From positions 496,001 to 560,000 of the forward strand of contig NZ_VOQF01000001.1 in NCBI RefSeq assembly GCF_007994985.1: 64,000 bases of DNA, read 5' to 3'. The position numbers and the translations under genes are program-made. Positions 44,287 to 52,059 of the stretch are shown here, piece after piece. The first letter of the stretch is position 1. Each line of letters starts with the position of its first letter. The notes beneath the pieces are model-generated. The model worked only from the letters and a program-made list of their open reading frames with translations, was not told the DNA's origin and made no database searches. The DNA comes from Metabacillus litoralis (lineage in GTDB: Bacteria > Bacillota > Bacilli > Bacillales > Bacillaceae).

Positions 44287-44913
44287 TTACTGTAAATGTT
44301 CTGGAGGTTTTATATCATGCCTATTCTTGACAACTTCAGTAAACAAGTCAGGTTGATTTGAAGGTATGTTTTGCTTATTTATAGAAGGTAGAATATTTAA
44401 TGACTGTTTAAGAACCTGAAGCTCTTGAAATATATTATCAATATCTTCTTTGGTAGCAGGTTTTTTGTTATCTTTTAATTCAAAGCCAATTTGACCATTA
44501 GGTTCTATTGTTGCAAATTTCACATCTTCTATTTTACTTACACTTGCTTGTCTTAGTTTCATTTCTAATAAATCCACTGAAACGCGTACTTTCTTTAATT
44601 GATTTTCCTGCAACTGTCCGTCTTTTATGATCACTTTTGCTCTACCGCTAATAAACTTTTCAATACCATCCATTTTTATTTGACTAAATTCTAAGAAAAC
44701 AAGAGTAAGTACTAGCATAAGCCCTACTACTAAAGTGCTCCATACATTTTTTCCAACAAGTGGTTGAACAAGTAATGATCCTAGTCCAATCATGATGACC
44801 ACTTGAGCAAGTGTCATCTGCGAAATTGATTTTCTCCCAGCTATCCTTAATAGAATTGTGCCTCCAACAACAATAACAATCGCTTTCCATATTAAACTGT
44901 AATCCATATCCAA
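44287..44913 (-). CDS. DUF421 family membrane protein (YetF-like)
   Basis: A ~208-residue inner-membrane protein with three N-terminal transmembrane helices (about 5-23, 33-52 and 57-77), then a cytosolic DUF421 beta domain (KFISGRAKVIIKDGQL, VSVDLLEMKLRQASVSKIEDVKFA, then ATIEPNGQIGFEL). RKSISQMTLAQVVI after the first helix is characteristic. Relatives in B. subtilis include YetF, YdfR and YrbG; some germination or spore roles have been suggested, but the function is unsettled. AAGGTGG fits TTG 44913 (five bases) or ATG 44907 better than GTG 44922. Confidence 0.88.
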   Translation of the reverse strand: MDMDYSLIWKAIVIVVGGTILLRIAGRKSISQMTLAQVVIMIGLGSLLVQPLVGKNVWSTLVVGLMLVLTLVFLEFSQIKMDGIEKFISGRAKVIIKDGQLQENQLKKVRVSVDLLEMKLRQASVSKIEDVKFATIEPNGQIGFELKDNKKPATKEDIDNIFQELQVLKQSLNILPSINKQNIPSNQPDLFTEVVKNRHDIKPPEHLQ

Positions 44914-45073
44914 CTTAACCACCTTTTCATCTTCTACTACTAATTTTTGTTTACTTGACCTTTTTATACATAATAGCTATAAAAAAACCTTTTTCATAAA
45001 GTCGAAATCTAAAATGTATAAAACAGAAAATATTTGTACAAAATAAAGTGATCAATTTATTGGAGGTATTGTA

Positions 45074-45253
45074 ATGGATATTAATCGTGTTAAACAAATT
45101 CTATCTTCATCAGCTGATATTAAAGTAATGTATAATGGTACTTCTGTTTGGATTGATGAATTACATGAAGAGCAAGAAATGGTTACTTGTCATTTACGAG
45201 GTCCACTTGAAGAAAGATCACAGGTAGCAGTTTCAGAATTAATCGAGGCTTAA
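45074..45253 (+). CDS. H-type small acid-soluble spore protein (SspH-like)
   Basis: A 59-residue protein matching the SspH family from memory: an N-terminal helix (MDINRVKQILSSSADIKV), a small beta sheet (MYNGTSVWIDELHEEQEMVTCHL) and the C-terminal pattern RSQVAVSELIEA (SspH ends in ..VPVNSLIEE). H-type SASPs are minor spore-core proteins made in the forespore. TTGGAGG is placed eight bases before the ATG. It is transcribed alone, followed by an unstructured gap and then a YdjO-like gene. Confidence 0.85.
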   Translation: MDINRVKQILSSSADIKVMYNGTSVWIDELHEEQEMVTCHLRGPLEERSQVAVSELIEA

Positions 45254-45447
45254 GCAAAATTTTCATGTCAGAATTTCTGTGAATTGAAGTTCTGACATAA
45301 AATTTCTAGTTTTTATACATAAAACAACTTGAGTTATACGGTTTTTCTTATGGATTGTCAGGAATTTGTTAACAATTATACATATTGCCAGGTAAAATGT
45401 GTATAATGTATGTAGTACTAAATCTCCTTACTAAAGGATGTGTTCAA

Positions 45448-45657
45448 ATGAGATTTCAACAGCAAGTAGAAAAACCACCAGAGGTAAACCTAAAAATATG
45501 GTCATGTAATTCAGATGACTGTAACGGTTGGATGAGAGATAATTTCAAGTCAGATGAAGAACCAGAATGTCCTCTATGTGGACACGCAATGGTAGAAGAT
45601 GAAAAAACACTGCCTGTGTTAGAGAATTTTTCTGCTGTTAGTATTAAAAAAGAATAA
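45448..45657 (+). CDS. YdjO-like cold-inducible zinc-finger protein
   Basis: A 69-residue protein with a small zinc site, WSCNSDDCNGWMRDNF followed by CPLCGHAM, i.e. four cysteines in CxxxxC..CxxC spacing with conserved tryptophans. This matches the YdjO family, known in B. subtilis as cold-inducible; the molecular role is unknown. AAAGGATG precedes ATG 45448, so the upstream extension from 45385 is rejected. Confidence 0.85.
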   Translation: MRFQQQVEKPPEVNLKIWSCNSDDCNGWMRDNFKSDEEPECPLCGHAMVEDEKTLPVLENFSAVSIKKE

Positions 45658-45739
45658 TTTCATAAATTAGAAACACTTCTTTTATAATGGCTTTTTTAAA
45701 GATGGTTTAAATTAATCTCTTTATCAGTTAGACACATAT

Positions 45740-45805
45740 TTTTAAAGATGCCACTAGACTTTATACAGTGCCATTTCCTTTTAAATTAGTCACTGCACAA
45801 CAAAG
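45740..45805. repeat. Partial copy of the AAGGCTGTTTTC repeat family, inverted
   Basis: AAGATGCCACTAGACTTTATACAGTG is the reverse complement of the inner block CACTGTATACAGTCTAGTGCATCTTTT at 53.4 kb (limits shown). It continues to AACAAAGTTATAA. Both ends are lost. Confidence 0.55.
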
Positions 45806-45813
45806 TTATAAAC

Positions 45814-45852
45814 AAAAACCCATGGCTATAAAAAATTAGCCATGGGTTTTTT
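45814..45852. terminator. Bidirectional terminator between ydjO-like gene and proC
   Basis: AAAAACCCATGGCTA pairs with TAGCCATGGGTTTTT around a short AT loop (one arm slightly offset), between convergent genes. Confidence 0.88.
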
Positions 45853-45897
45853 ATTTGAAATTCTAGAGATACCTCTACAAAATTTGTCAACCTACCT

Positions 45898-46692
45898 TTA
45901 GCCTTTAGCTTTTTTATTTGTAGCGATCACAGCTTCTTTTAATAGTTGATCAAAATTGCCCTTCTTTAACACCTCAAGTCCTGCAGCTGTTGCACCGCCT
46001 GGTGTTGTTACTTGATCTCTAAGTTCCATAGGTAACTTACCCGTTTTAAGCATTTCTGCAGAACCTATAACCATTTCAGTTACAAGCTTTTGAGCTATTT
46101 TTCTTTCTACACCCAAATCCTCTGTCATAGATATTAAGATTTCTGCAAACTGATAAAGAAATGCCGGTGCACTTCCTGTAATGGCTGTCAGTTTATGTAT
46201 TTCTTCTTCAGTACAATGCTGTGAATCCCCGATTACATTTACAAGTATTTCCATTTGTTGCTTATGTTCATTTTTTATAAATTGACCATATGTATATAAA
46301 GAAATAGAACGACCAACCTCTGCAGCAGTATTTGGCATTATCCACCCTACAGCAGTTCCATAAGGTAATCTTTTCTCTAATGATTCTGGTCCCATTCCTG
46401 CTGCGATCGTAACGACAAACTGATTAGAAATGAAAGGATGTATATTCTCAAGAACCACCTCATGCTCACTTGGAGGCATCGCAAGGACGATTATATCCAC
46501 TTGATCTATACAATCTTGCAACTGATTTACAGGAATAATCCCATATTTATCTTCTAGTTCCTTTAACTTATCTGAATTCGATCTATTTCCTACAAAAATC
46601 TGATTGATTTGTTTCTGCCCTTTATTGTGGAGACCTGAAATGATTGCTTCTGCCATTCTTCCAGCCCCAATAAATAATATAGAAGGTTTCAT
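45898..46692 (-). CDS. Pyrroline-5-carboxylate reductase family protein (ProC)
   Basis: A 264-residue NAD(P)H-dependent reductase that makes proline from pyrroline-5-carboxylate. The N-terminal Rossmann loop is ILFIGAGRMAEAIISGL. The substrate domain has AITGSAPAFLYQFAE and the family signature LRDQVTTPGGATAAGLEVL. Bacillus species carry several paralogues (ProG, ProH, ProI, and the ComER offshoot). ComER has lost parts of the signature, whereas this one keeps it, so a real P5C reductase is likely. Which paralogue it is cannot be told. AAAGGAG precedes the ATG. A candidate ncRNA lies upstream on the same strand. Confidence 0.9.
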   Translation of the reverse strand: MKPSILFIGAGRMAEAIISGLHNKGQKQINQIFVGNRSNSDKLKELEDKYGIIPVNQLQDCIDQVDIIVLAMPPSEHEVVLENIHPFISNQFVVTIAAGMGPESLEKRLPYGTAVGWIMPNTAAEVGRSISLYTYGQFIKNEHKQQMEILVNVIGDSQHCTEEEIHKLTAITGSAPAFLYQFAEILISMTEDLGVERKIAQKLVTEMVIGSAEMLKTGKLPMELRDQVTTPGGATAAGLEVLKKGNFDQLLKEAVIATNKKAKG

Positions 46693-46793
46693 CCTATTTC
46701 TCCTTTACATTTTGTGTAGTAATAAAATTACTATATCATGTCATAGACCTTTCTAAAACTTACGGTTTTATCTTTTTGTTTTTGGCATATAAA

Positions 46794-46925
46794 AAAGGAC
46801 GTCTAATTAGACGTCCTTTGCGTATTGAGGCGAACAACTGCACGCCACATCGTGCATTTAGCCAGTTGGCATGTCATTCGACTTACACAATTCAGCTCAT
46901 CGCTTTATTACTATAACATTATTAA
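46794..46925 (-). ncRNA. Candidate structured small RNA with intrinsic terminator
   Basis: A relatively GC-rich non-coding stretch of about 130 bases on the minus strand. It ends in a perfect terminator, AAAGGACGTCTAA and its reverse complement followed by TTTTTT (46794-46819). Upstream, CAAC..TGCACG-ATGTGG-CGTGCA-GTTG forms a stacked hairpin (46836-46868), with GCCAACTGGC as an alternative small hairpin. There is no ORF. It sits upstream of the proC-family gene but is separated from it by the terminator, so it is a free small RNA rather than a leader. From memory it has features recalling the conserved sporulation RNA CsfG, but I cannot confirm that. The 5' end is not determined. Confidence 0.6.
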
Positions 46926-47138
46926 CATAAAAAAGATAGAAAAATTACTAGAAAATTTCATTTAATAAGTGGTAATGATTTCTATTCTATTTCTTTTACT
47001 AGTAAAGCTTGATCTAAATTGACTCTATTTAGCTTAATGTTGCTCATAAATCTTACAGTAAAGGTGTATAAAAAAGCTTAAACATACAATTAATCATTAG
47101 TAGAATATGACTATTTTTAATAATATCTATTATTTTAT

Positions 47139-47163
47139 GTTTGAAGCTACCTCTTTCGTGTAA
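47139..47163 (+). promoter_or_regulatory. Sigma-B-like promoter of the YflT-family gene
   Basis: GTTTGA and GTGTAA separated by 13 bases resemble the sigma-B consensus (GTTTAA-N12..15-GGGTAT), 36 bases before the start codon of a general-stress gene. Confidence 0.5.
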
Positions 47164-47198
47164 TAGAATAATATACTTTTAAAGGAGGAATATATTAT

Positions 47199-47543
47199 AT
47201 GAAACCTTATATCGAAGAGTATCAGAATGAAGATCGAATTGAAGAAGCTGTAAATGATTTAAAGAACAAAGGTGTTAAATCAGATGATGTTTATGTTCTT
47301 TCACATGATGATGAACGAACAGAAAGAATTTCGGAAAAAGCAGAAACAAACACAATCAGTCCTGAAGAAACGGGAATCACTAATGCAGTCGGTAACTTTT
47401 TCAATAAAAAAGGTGATGAACTAAGAAACAAATTAAGCGAAATTGGCTTTTCAAAAACCGAAGCTGAGACATATGAAGAGAAACTAGATAAAGGGAAGGT
47501 TTTACTAATTGTAACGAATCCTGAAAAATATCAATTAGTATAA
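47199..47543 (+). CDS. YflT-type general stress protein (GSP17M domain)
   Basis: A 114-residue soluble protein with the general stress protein 17M fold: KPYIEEYQNEDRIEEAVNDLKNKGV, then YVLSHDDERTE (shown in part), an amphipathic middle helix (AVGNFFNKKGDELRNKLSEIGFS) and a final strand GKVLLIV. In B. subtilis such proteins (YflT, YdaG relatives) belong to the sigma-B regulon; their function is unknown. AAAGGAGG precedes the ATG, and a sigma-B-like promoter lies just upstream, which agrees. A strong terminator follows. Confidence 0.88.
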   Translation: MKPYIEEYQNEDRIEEAVNDLKNKGVKSDDVYVLSHDDERTERISEKAETNTISPEETGITNAVGNFFNKKGDELRNKLSEIGFSKTEAETYEEKLDKGKVLLIVTNPEKYQLV

Positions 47544-47548
47544 ATACA

Positions 47549-47580
47549 AAGAAGCTGGAATTTTTCCAGCTTCTTTTTTT
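47549..47580 (+). terminator. Terminator of the YflT-family gene
   Basis: AAGAAGCTGGAA pairs with TTCCAGCTTCTT, followed by TTTTT. Confidence 0.9.
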
Positions 47581-47888
47581 GACTAGCAAAAGGCTAAAAT
47601 GCCTTACGATATGTCAACTTCTCACTTCTTATTGCCTTTATCTCAGGTGTTACTCTTTATAGTTTTTCGGGATGAACAAAGCAAAAACGCTTTTCTTCGT
47701 TGGCTTTCTTATTACCAAATGTTGCGATGATATAGGTCGCTATCATATAAAGAAATAAAACGGACTATCAAACTTTCAAGCTAGTCATCCTCGAAAATCC
47801 TCTATCTTTTAAATATTTATTAATTTATAGACAAGTTCGTCCTTACAAATACATATAGATATATAAGCCAAGCTAAGGGGGGATTTAT
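47581..47888. other. Intergenic region with no recognised gene
   Basis: About 300 bases upstream of the cupredoxin gene. A short AAGGC..GCCTT stem and a few repeat-like words (CTTTCAAGCTAGTC) are seen, but no intact repeat or ORF with a ribosome-binding site. It should hold the cupredoxin promoter. Confidence 0.4.
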
Positions 47889-48332
47889 ATGCGCTTTATT
47901 ATTATTAAAAGAAAATGGCTATTTGTTGTATTAGCAGGCTTACTAGTAGGTAGTTTATATTACTTTAATCAAGAAGCTTTACCAACATTTCAAAATAGTC
48001 AGGAATCACAAAATGATATTGTCATTAATATGGTAACAGGTGAATTTACCTCAACAACCTCAGATGGAAAGAAAATTGAAGCATATCGATGGGATCCCGG
48101 AACAATTGTTATACCAAAAGGAGAAGATGTATCTTTGAGTATTTATGGAGTAAATGGAAAAGAACATCCTTTTTATATTGAAGGAACAGATATAAAAGGA
48201 GTTGTAAAAAAAGGTGAAGAAACAGTTATCCCTTTGCATTTTAATGAAGAGGGAACTTATCGCCTAATTTGCGATACACATACAGATAATGGTCATGGAG
48301 TTCCAATGATAGCATATATTGTTGTTGATTAA
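47889..48332 (+). CDS. Membrane-anchored cupredoxin-domain protein
   Basis: A 147-residue extracytoplasmic protein. A single N-terminal helix (about 8-26, WLFVVLAGLLVGSLYYF) anchors it. The rest is a cupredoxin beta sandwich: GTIVIPKGEDVSLSIYGVNGKEHPF (first ligand H93), then LICDTHTDNGHGVPM, which supplies C128, H131 and H136 or M140. That order is the type 1 or CuA-like ligand set; a single Cys makes mononuclear copper more likely. It could carry electrons or copper on the outer face of the membrane. AAGGGGGG precedes the ATG. There is no oxidase or copper operon next to it. Confidence 0.82.
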   Translation: MRFIIIKRKWLFVVLAGLLVGSLYYFNQEALPTFQNSQESQNDIVINMVTGEFTSTTSDGKKIEAYRWDPGTIVIPKGEDVSLSIYGVNGKEHPFYIEGTDIKGVVKKGEETVIPLHFNEEGTYRLICDTHTDNGHGVPMIAYIVVD

Positions 48333-48427
48333 TTTTTCACTAAAATAGGAATAAATACCTAGTTTAAATAAACGGAATAAGGGGTATGGAACTATACAAA
48401 AATTTGGAAAGGTCCAGGTGATTAGTT

Positions 48428-48580
48428 TTGGAAGTTGTCATCTATAATAAAGAGTTATATCAAGTGTTTTATGCATACAGCAGTGGATATATTGAACTTA
48501 AAAAGATTGATTCAGTAATTGATGATATTATACTAGTTCACCGCTCTGAAATATCTCAATTAGAACATAATGCCTCATAA
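48428..48580 (+). CDS. Small hypothetical protein (50 aa)
   Basis: A 50-codon ORF starting with TTG, with AGGTGATTAG upstream at a workable distance. The product begins MEVVIYNKELYQVFYAYSSGY and ends SQLEHNAS (limits shown), with alternating beta-prone residues and no membrane helix. It resembles small unnamed Bacillus proteins, but I recognise no family. It follows the cupredoxin gene by 95 bases without a terminator between them, so read-through is possible. Confidence 0.6.
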   Translation: MEVVIYNKELYQVFYAYSSGYIELKKIDSVIDDIILVHRSEISQLEHNAS

Positions 48581-48632
48581 TTCATATATACCGTGCATTC
48601 ATATCTTTTATTTATAATTATTTACTATTAAG

Positions 48633-48870
48633 AAAGTGGCTGGTACATAACTTAAGTGATTAGCAAAAATTCCGAACATAATTATAGCTTAGTGATTGAA
48701 ATATACGTATACCCTGGGGGCAAAAACATCAGCTAGACCCTACAGCGTAAGCACCAGAAGGCTTGCAAGCTTCCTGCAGAAATATAACGTATATTTCAAT
48801 TTCGTCCTAACTACACCACAACCATTGTTTTGTTTCTCTTTTGTTAAAAATACTTTTGTCCCAGCCATTT
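48633..48870. repeat. MITE-like interspersed element with nested inverted repeats
   Basis: Outer ends AAAGTGGCTGGTACATAA and CTTTTGTCCCAGCCATTT are imperfect inverted repeats. The second end (AAATGGCTGGGACAAAAG in reverse) is, from memory, a common word in Bacillus intergenic DNA. Inside, TTGAAATATACGTATA and its near reverse complement AACGTATATTTCAA enclose a GC-rich core. There is no coding capacity; the ORF at 48696 is incidental. Confidence 0.75.
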
Positions 48871-48961
48871 CTATTATTGACCCTCATTAAATACAGTGAT
48901 TCTAAGTAAGATCATCCACATGAGCTTACTTAAGCCTATTTTTAAAACTGTTAAGAAGATT

Positions 48962-50158
48962 TTATTTCTTTATCTTATATTGATAATTTTTCATTAAATA
49001 GCCTATTAATTGATCATCTTTTGATAAACTTGCTGAGTAAGACCTTTTTATAAACCGTTCAGCTAATTCAAACGATTGGTAACCCTCTTTTAGCAATTCA
49101 TGGTTTTTCTCTACTGCCCAATTTCCTTTATCTTTTTCGAAAAGTAAAAATTCTTCCTTCTCATGGTTTTCATAATGAGAGCAATTCTCTTTCATGTTCA
49201 TTTTATTGTAAGAGGAATCCTGTCTTATAGGTTTTAAAGAGAAAGGCTTTTCTACGAATTCTTTATAAGCATCCTTTGTTAATGAGCAACCTGCAGCTTT
49301 CGCATGGCCACCACCACCATATTTAGCAGCTAGTTCTGATACGTCAAAGGTATCATGAATTGTACGAAAACTAATTTTTCTGTTTCCCATATTTAAAATC
49401 GCTATACAATCAAGGTAAGGGTATTCTTTTCCTAATGCATTACCAAGTTCAGAGTGATAAAGTTCAGCATAAACAACACCTATACATGCTTTACCAACCC
49501 TTGCTTGAATAATCTCCCTTTTCTTTCTTCTTATATAACGTTCAGTTTTATCTTCTTCAACATCTAACAATTTTTCTTCAAATTCACTAAAAGAAAACTC
49601 TTTATCGTTATTTATTCTTGCTAACATACTTTCATCAAATTCTTCAATTGATTGTAAATATAATAAATCATTTAATCGTTTTGACCGAATATTTTCATTT
49701 TTTTCCCATTCCCATGTATCATATTGACGAACTAACTCTACATAATCCTCGAGAATTTTATTTGATTTAATCATACCTTTTTCGACTAAATATGTATAAA
49801 ATAATGAAGTAGCAGAAGCAAGTTTCCCTTTTGCTTCTTCAACCGTAACAGCTCCCCAATTGTATTCATTAAAGTGCAAAGCTGTCTTATGATGATCAAT
49901 TAGTTGAACTTTTCCACCTTTATTTGCAAATTCATTTAATCTAATCTCATTTTCTTTGTTAACCGACAAATCTGTGATAAATAATTGTAAATCTTCAGGG
50001 ATACTCCCACTGTGATCAGTGAGAAATTGTTCTACTTGATAATCTAAACTATTTACCGAGTTATATCGTACTTCAGCATTCTCTTTGAATGCATATTTTG
50101 CAAGAATACCACAACTTACACCATCTAAATCATTATGAGTAAAAATTAAAAATTGCAT
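48962..50158 (-). CDS. nrnB: DHH-family oligoribonuclease NrnB
   Basis: A 398-residue DHH/DHHA1 phosphoesterase that degrades short RNA oligonucleotides and 3'-phosphoadenosine phosphate-type substrates. Motifs are FTHNDLDGVSCG (metal-binding Asp residues), FITDLSVN, LIDHHKTA (the DHH signature), and the C-terminal DHHA1 element KYGGGGHAKAAGCS. From memory it aligns closely with B. subtilis NrnB (YngD), including RQYDTWEWE and RRKKRE. AGAGGTG precedes ATG 50158; the 19-residue hydrophobic extension of the longer frame is not needed and has no ribosome-binding site. Confidence 0.92.
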   Translation of the reverse strand: MQFLIFTHNDLDGVSCGILAKYAFKENAEVRYNSVNSLDYQVEQFLTDHSGSIPEDLQLFITDLSVNKENEIRLNEFANKGGKVQLIDHHKTALHFNEYNWGAVTVEEAKGKLASATSLFYTYLVEKGMIKSNKILEDYVELVRQYDTWEWEKNENIRSKRLNDLLYLQSIEEFDESMLARINNDKEFSFSEFEEKLLDVEEDKTERYIRRKKREIIQARVGKACIGVVYAELYHSELGNALGKEYPYLDCIAILNMGNRKISFRTIHDTFDVSELAAKYGGGGHAKAAGCSLTKDAYKEFVEKPFSLKPIRQDSSYNKMNMKENCSHYENHEKEEFLLFEKDKGNWAVEKNHELLKEGYQSFELAERFIKRSYSASLSKDDQLIGYLMKNYQYKIKK

Positions 50159-50413
50159 GAATACACCTCTAACTAGTAAAAATAAAATCAGTATTAAGTA
50201 TGTGTTAAAACTCATTCTTTCTATGCAAATAATTTTCCACGTTTACTTTTGCTCTTCGTTACATTATGTATTTAGTTTAAAAAAGTCTCCTAAAGCCATG
50301 GATAGTAATACTTCACTTAAAAACAAGCAGAACTATTTAGGACTAACAAACCATATATAAATAGGGTACATAAGGTTAAACATTCTCCTACCTTACCTAC
50401 CCTTTCCATCTTC

Positions 50414-50923
50414 TTAATCTACAATACGTTTTCCAAGTATCACCAAGTCCCGCTCAACACCATCCATGTCTGCTATTCTTGGTAAATTGGCCCATTCTTC
50501 AAATTGATAACTTTTAAATAAATTAATACTAGGTTTATTATGACCAAACACAAATGCTAATAATGTCTTAATTTCAAGAGTAGGACATTCTTTCATTGCA
50601 CGTTCAATTAGAATTTTAGCATAGCCCTTTCCATGAACAAGTGGGTGAAGATAAATACTAACCTCCGCAGTTGCATTATACGCTGGTCTTCCATAAAATG
50701 ATTGAAAGCTCAACCATCCTACAATTTGATCTTCTTCAATTAGTACCCATAATGGTCTTCTGTGAGCATTATGATCATGAAACCACTGTACTCGGCTTTC
50801 CACTGATATCTCCTCAAGATCTGCAGTAGCTAATTGACCAGGAATTGAAGTATTATAAATTTCAACAACTTTCTCCAGATCCTCTATATTTGCATCTCTT
50901 ATTAATAATTTATTTTCACTCAT
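50414..50923 (-). CDS. GNAT acetyltransferase, phosphinothricin acetyltransferase-like
   Basis: A 169-residue Gcn5-related N-acetyltransferase that moves acetyl from acetyl-CoA to an amine. The N-terminal IRDANIEDLEKVVEIYN, the WLSFQSFYGRPAYNATAEVSIYL segment and the CoA loop HPLVHGKGYAKILIERA mark the PAT/YwnH branch, whose members acetylate phosphinothricin, methionine sulfoximine or similar compounds. The C-terminal GHNKPSINLFKSYQFEEWA is also typical. AAAGGAAAG precedes the ATG. It stands alone. Confidence 0.9.
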   Translation of the reverse strand: MSENKLLIRDANIEDLEKVVEIYNTSIPGQLATADLEEISVESRVQWFHDHNAHRRPLWVLIEEDQIVGWLSFQSFYGRPAYNATAEVSIYLHPLVHGKGYAKILIERAMKECPTLEIKTLLAFVFGHNKPSINLFKSYQFEEWANLPRIADMDGVERDLVILGKRIVD

Positions 50924-51021
50924 ATTTCTCTTTCCTTTCTACTCTAACCAGAATGATACTGGATCTTCCTTTAAACTTTTCGTGTTATATTAATAGTAAT
51001 ACCATGAATAAATGAGATTGA

Positions 51022-51558
51022 CTAGTTATTTTTTGATGTCTCTGGGATAAAGACATTTGCTATATGTCTTGCAGTTCTTTCACTTGAAGGTTCGTTTTTT
51101 ATTACCTTTTTCATCAATTCTGATAATTGTTCTGTAAATTCGAGGAATTCCTTATCTGATAAATAAACAATAGCTTCCCGATATCCTACACCATCTTTAA
51201 GTAAATCAACTTCATCCTGCTGTAAATAATTTTCATATTGTCCTAGTAAATGTGTCATGAAAGTTAAAAACAGATTGAGATGTTCATCTCTACTTAACTT
51301 CCTAAAGTCATCAGTTAGGGATACTGCACTTTCATTTAAAGAATAAAATTTCTCTATCGTTCCTCTAATTTGATTTTCACGAACAACCTTCAATACACCT
51401 GCCTCTAACAACTTGTTAAGATGGCGATATAAAGTTGCTTGTGGTACATCTGTCAACTTCGAAGCTATTTGTTGCACATTGTATTCTTTTTTTCCAATTA
51501 AAGTTTGTACAATTTTCATTCTAACAGGATGAAGGATTAACTTAGCTTTTGAATTCAT
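51022..51558 (-). CDS. ArsR-type helix-turn-helix transcriptional regulator
   Basis: A ~178-residue winged-helix regulator. The DNA-binding domain is at the N-terminus (LILHPVRMKIVQTLIGKKEYNV, with the helix-turn-helix IASKLTDVPQATLYRHLNKLLEAG; limits shown), followed by a wing with RGTIEKFYSL and a helical effector or dimerisation part. No metal-site cysteines are present, so it belongs to the metal-independent ArsR/HTH_20 group. AAAGGAGG fits ATG 51558 (nine bases) and not the upstream starts. It lies about 200 bases downstream of the DUF6501 and MFS genes on the same strand and may control the exporter. Confidence 0.85.
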   Translation of the reverse strand: MNSKAKLILHPVRMKIVQTLIGKKEYNVQQIASKLTDVPQATLYRHLNKLLEAGVLKVVRENQIRGTIEKFYSLNESAVSLTDDFRKLSRDEHLNLFLTFMTHLLGQYENYLQQDEVDLLKDGVGYREAIVYLSDKEFLEFTEQLSELMKKVIKNEPSSERTARHIANVFIPETSKNN

Positions 51559-51779
51559 GCTGAACATTCCTCCTTTACCTCTCAACTACTCAATTAAGAA
51601 AGGTTTTTTGTTATTATTATCAATTATAATAATATTTTAATCATAAATGCAAGTGATAATAGATTCTCTTTCACCTAAATTCATATTTCCATAGTTAATG
51701 AAAAGAAGGTTGTCCATAAGGTAGCATCTAAACCTAAAAAAATAAAAAAAAGAATGACCTAGGCTATCCTCACAAAAAC

Positions 51780-51986
51780 TTACTTAATAACTTCAAAATA
51801 ATCCTTGTAATACCCGCCTACTTTACCAGTGTTATCAATAACAAAATAAAACTCTTCTGTTTCATTTTGAACATCATACTCTTTTTCAGCTGTTAATGCA
51901 CGGTCAACCATATACTTTGCAGCATTCGTGTGCACACATTTAACTTTCTTTACTGGTGCTGTTGTTTGCCATGTTTTATGTATCAT
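51780..51986 (-). CDS. DUF6501 family protein (68 aa)
   Basis: A small soluble protein with IHKTWQTTAPVKKVKCVHT, then AAKYMVDRALTAEKEYDV, then EEFYFVIDNTGKVGGYYKDYF (conserved blocks). I recall this as the DUF6501 family of Bacillaceae, function unknown. AAAGGTGG lies three bases before one ATG and six before the next, so the second (51986) is chosen. It lies just downstream of the MFS gene. Confidence 0.8.
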   Translation of the reverse strand: MIHKTWQTTAPVKKVKCVHTNAAKYMVDRALTAEKEYDVQNETEEFYFVIDNTGKVGGYYKDYFEVIK

Positions 51987-52059
51987 CATTATCCACCTTT
52001 CTTCTAGCTTTGATCATATTCTATCTAATAATCAACAAAAAGCCAATGATTAATGAGAA

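Noticed and set aside
37504-44922. Possible defence island
   Set aside because: I looked at the repeat proteins, small genes and amidohydrolase for defence-type effectors (nucleases, TIR, toxins) and found none; a biosynthetic operon explains the content better.
48696-48890. 64-codon ORF
   Set aside because: Lies entirely within the MITE-like repeat and lacks a ribosome-binding site.
50157-50360. 67-codon plus-strand ORF upstream of nrnB
   Set aside because: It overlaps the nrnB promoter and start region and has no ribosome-binding site or family resemblance.
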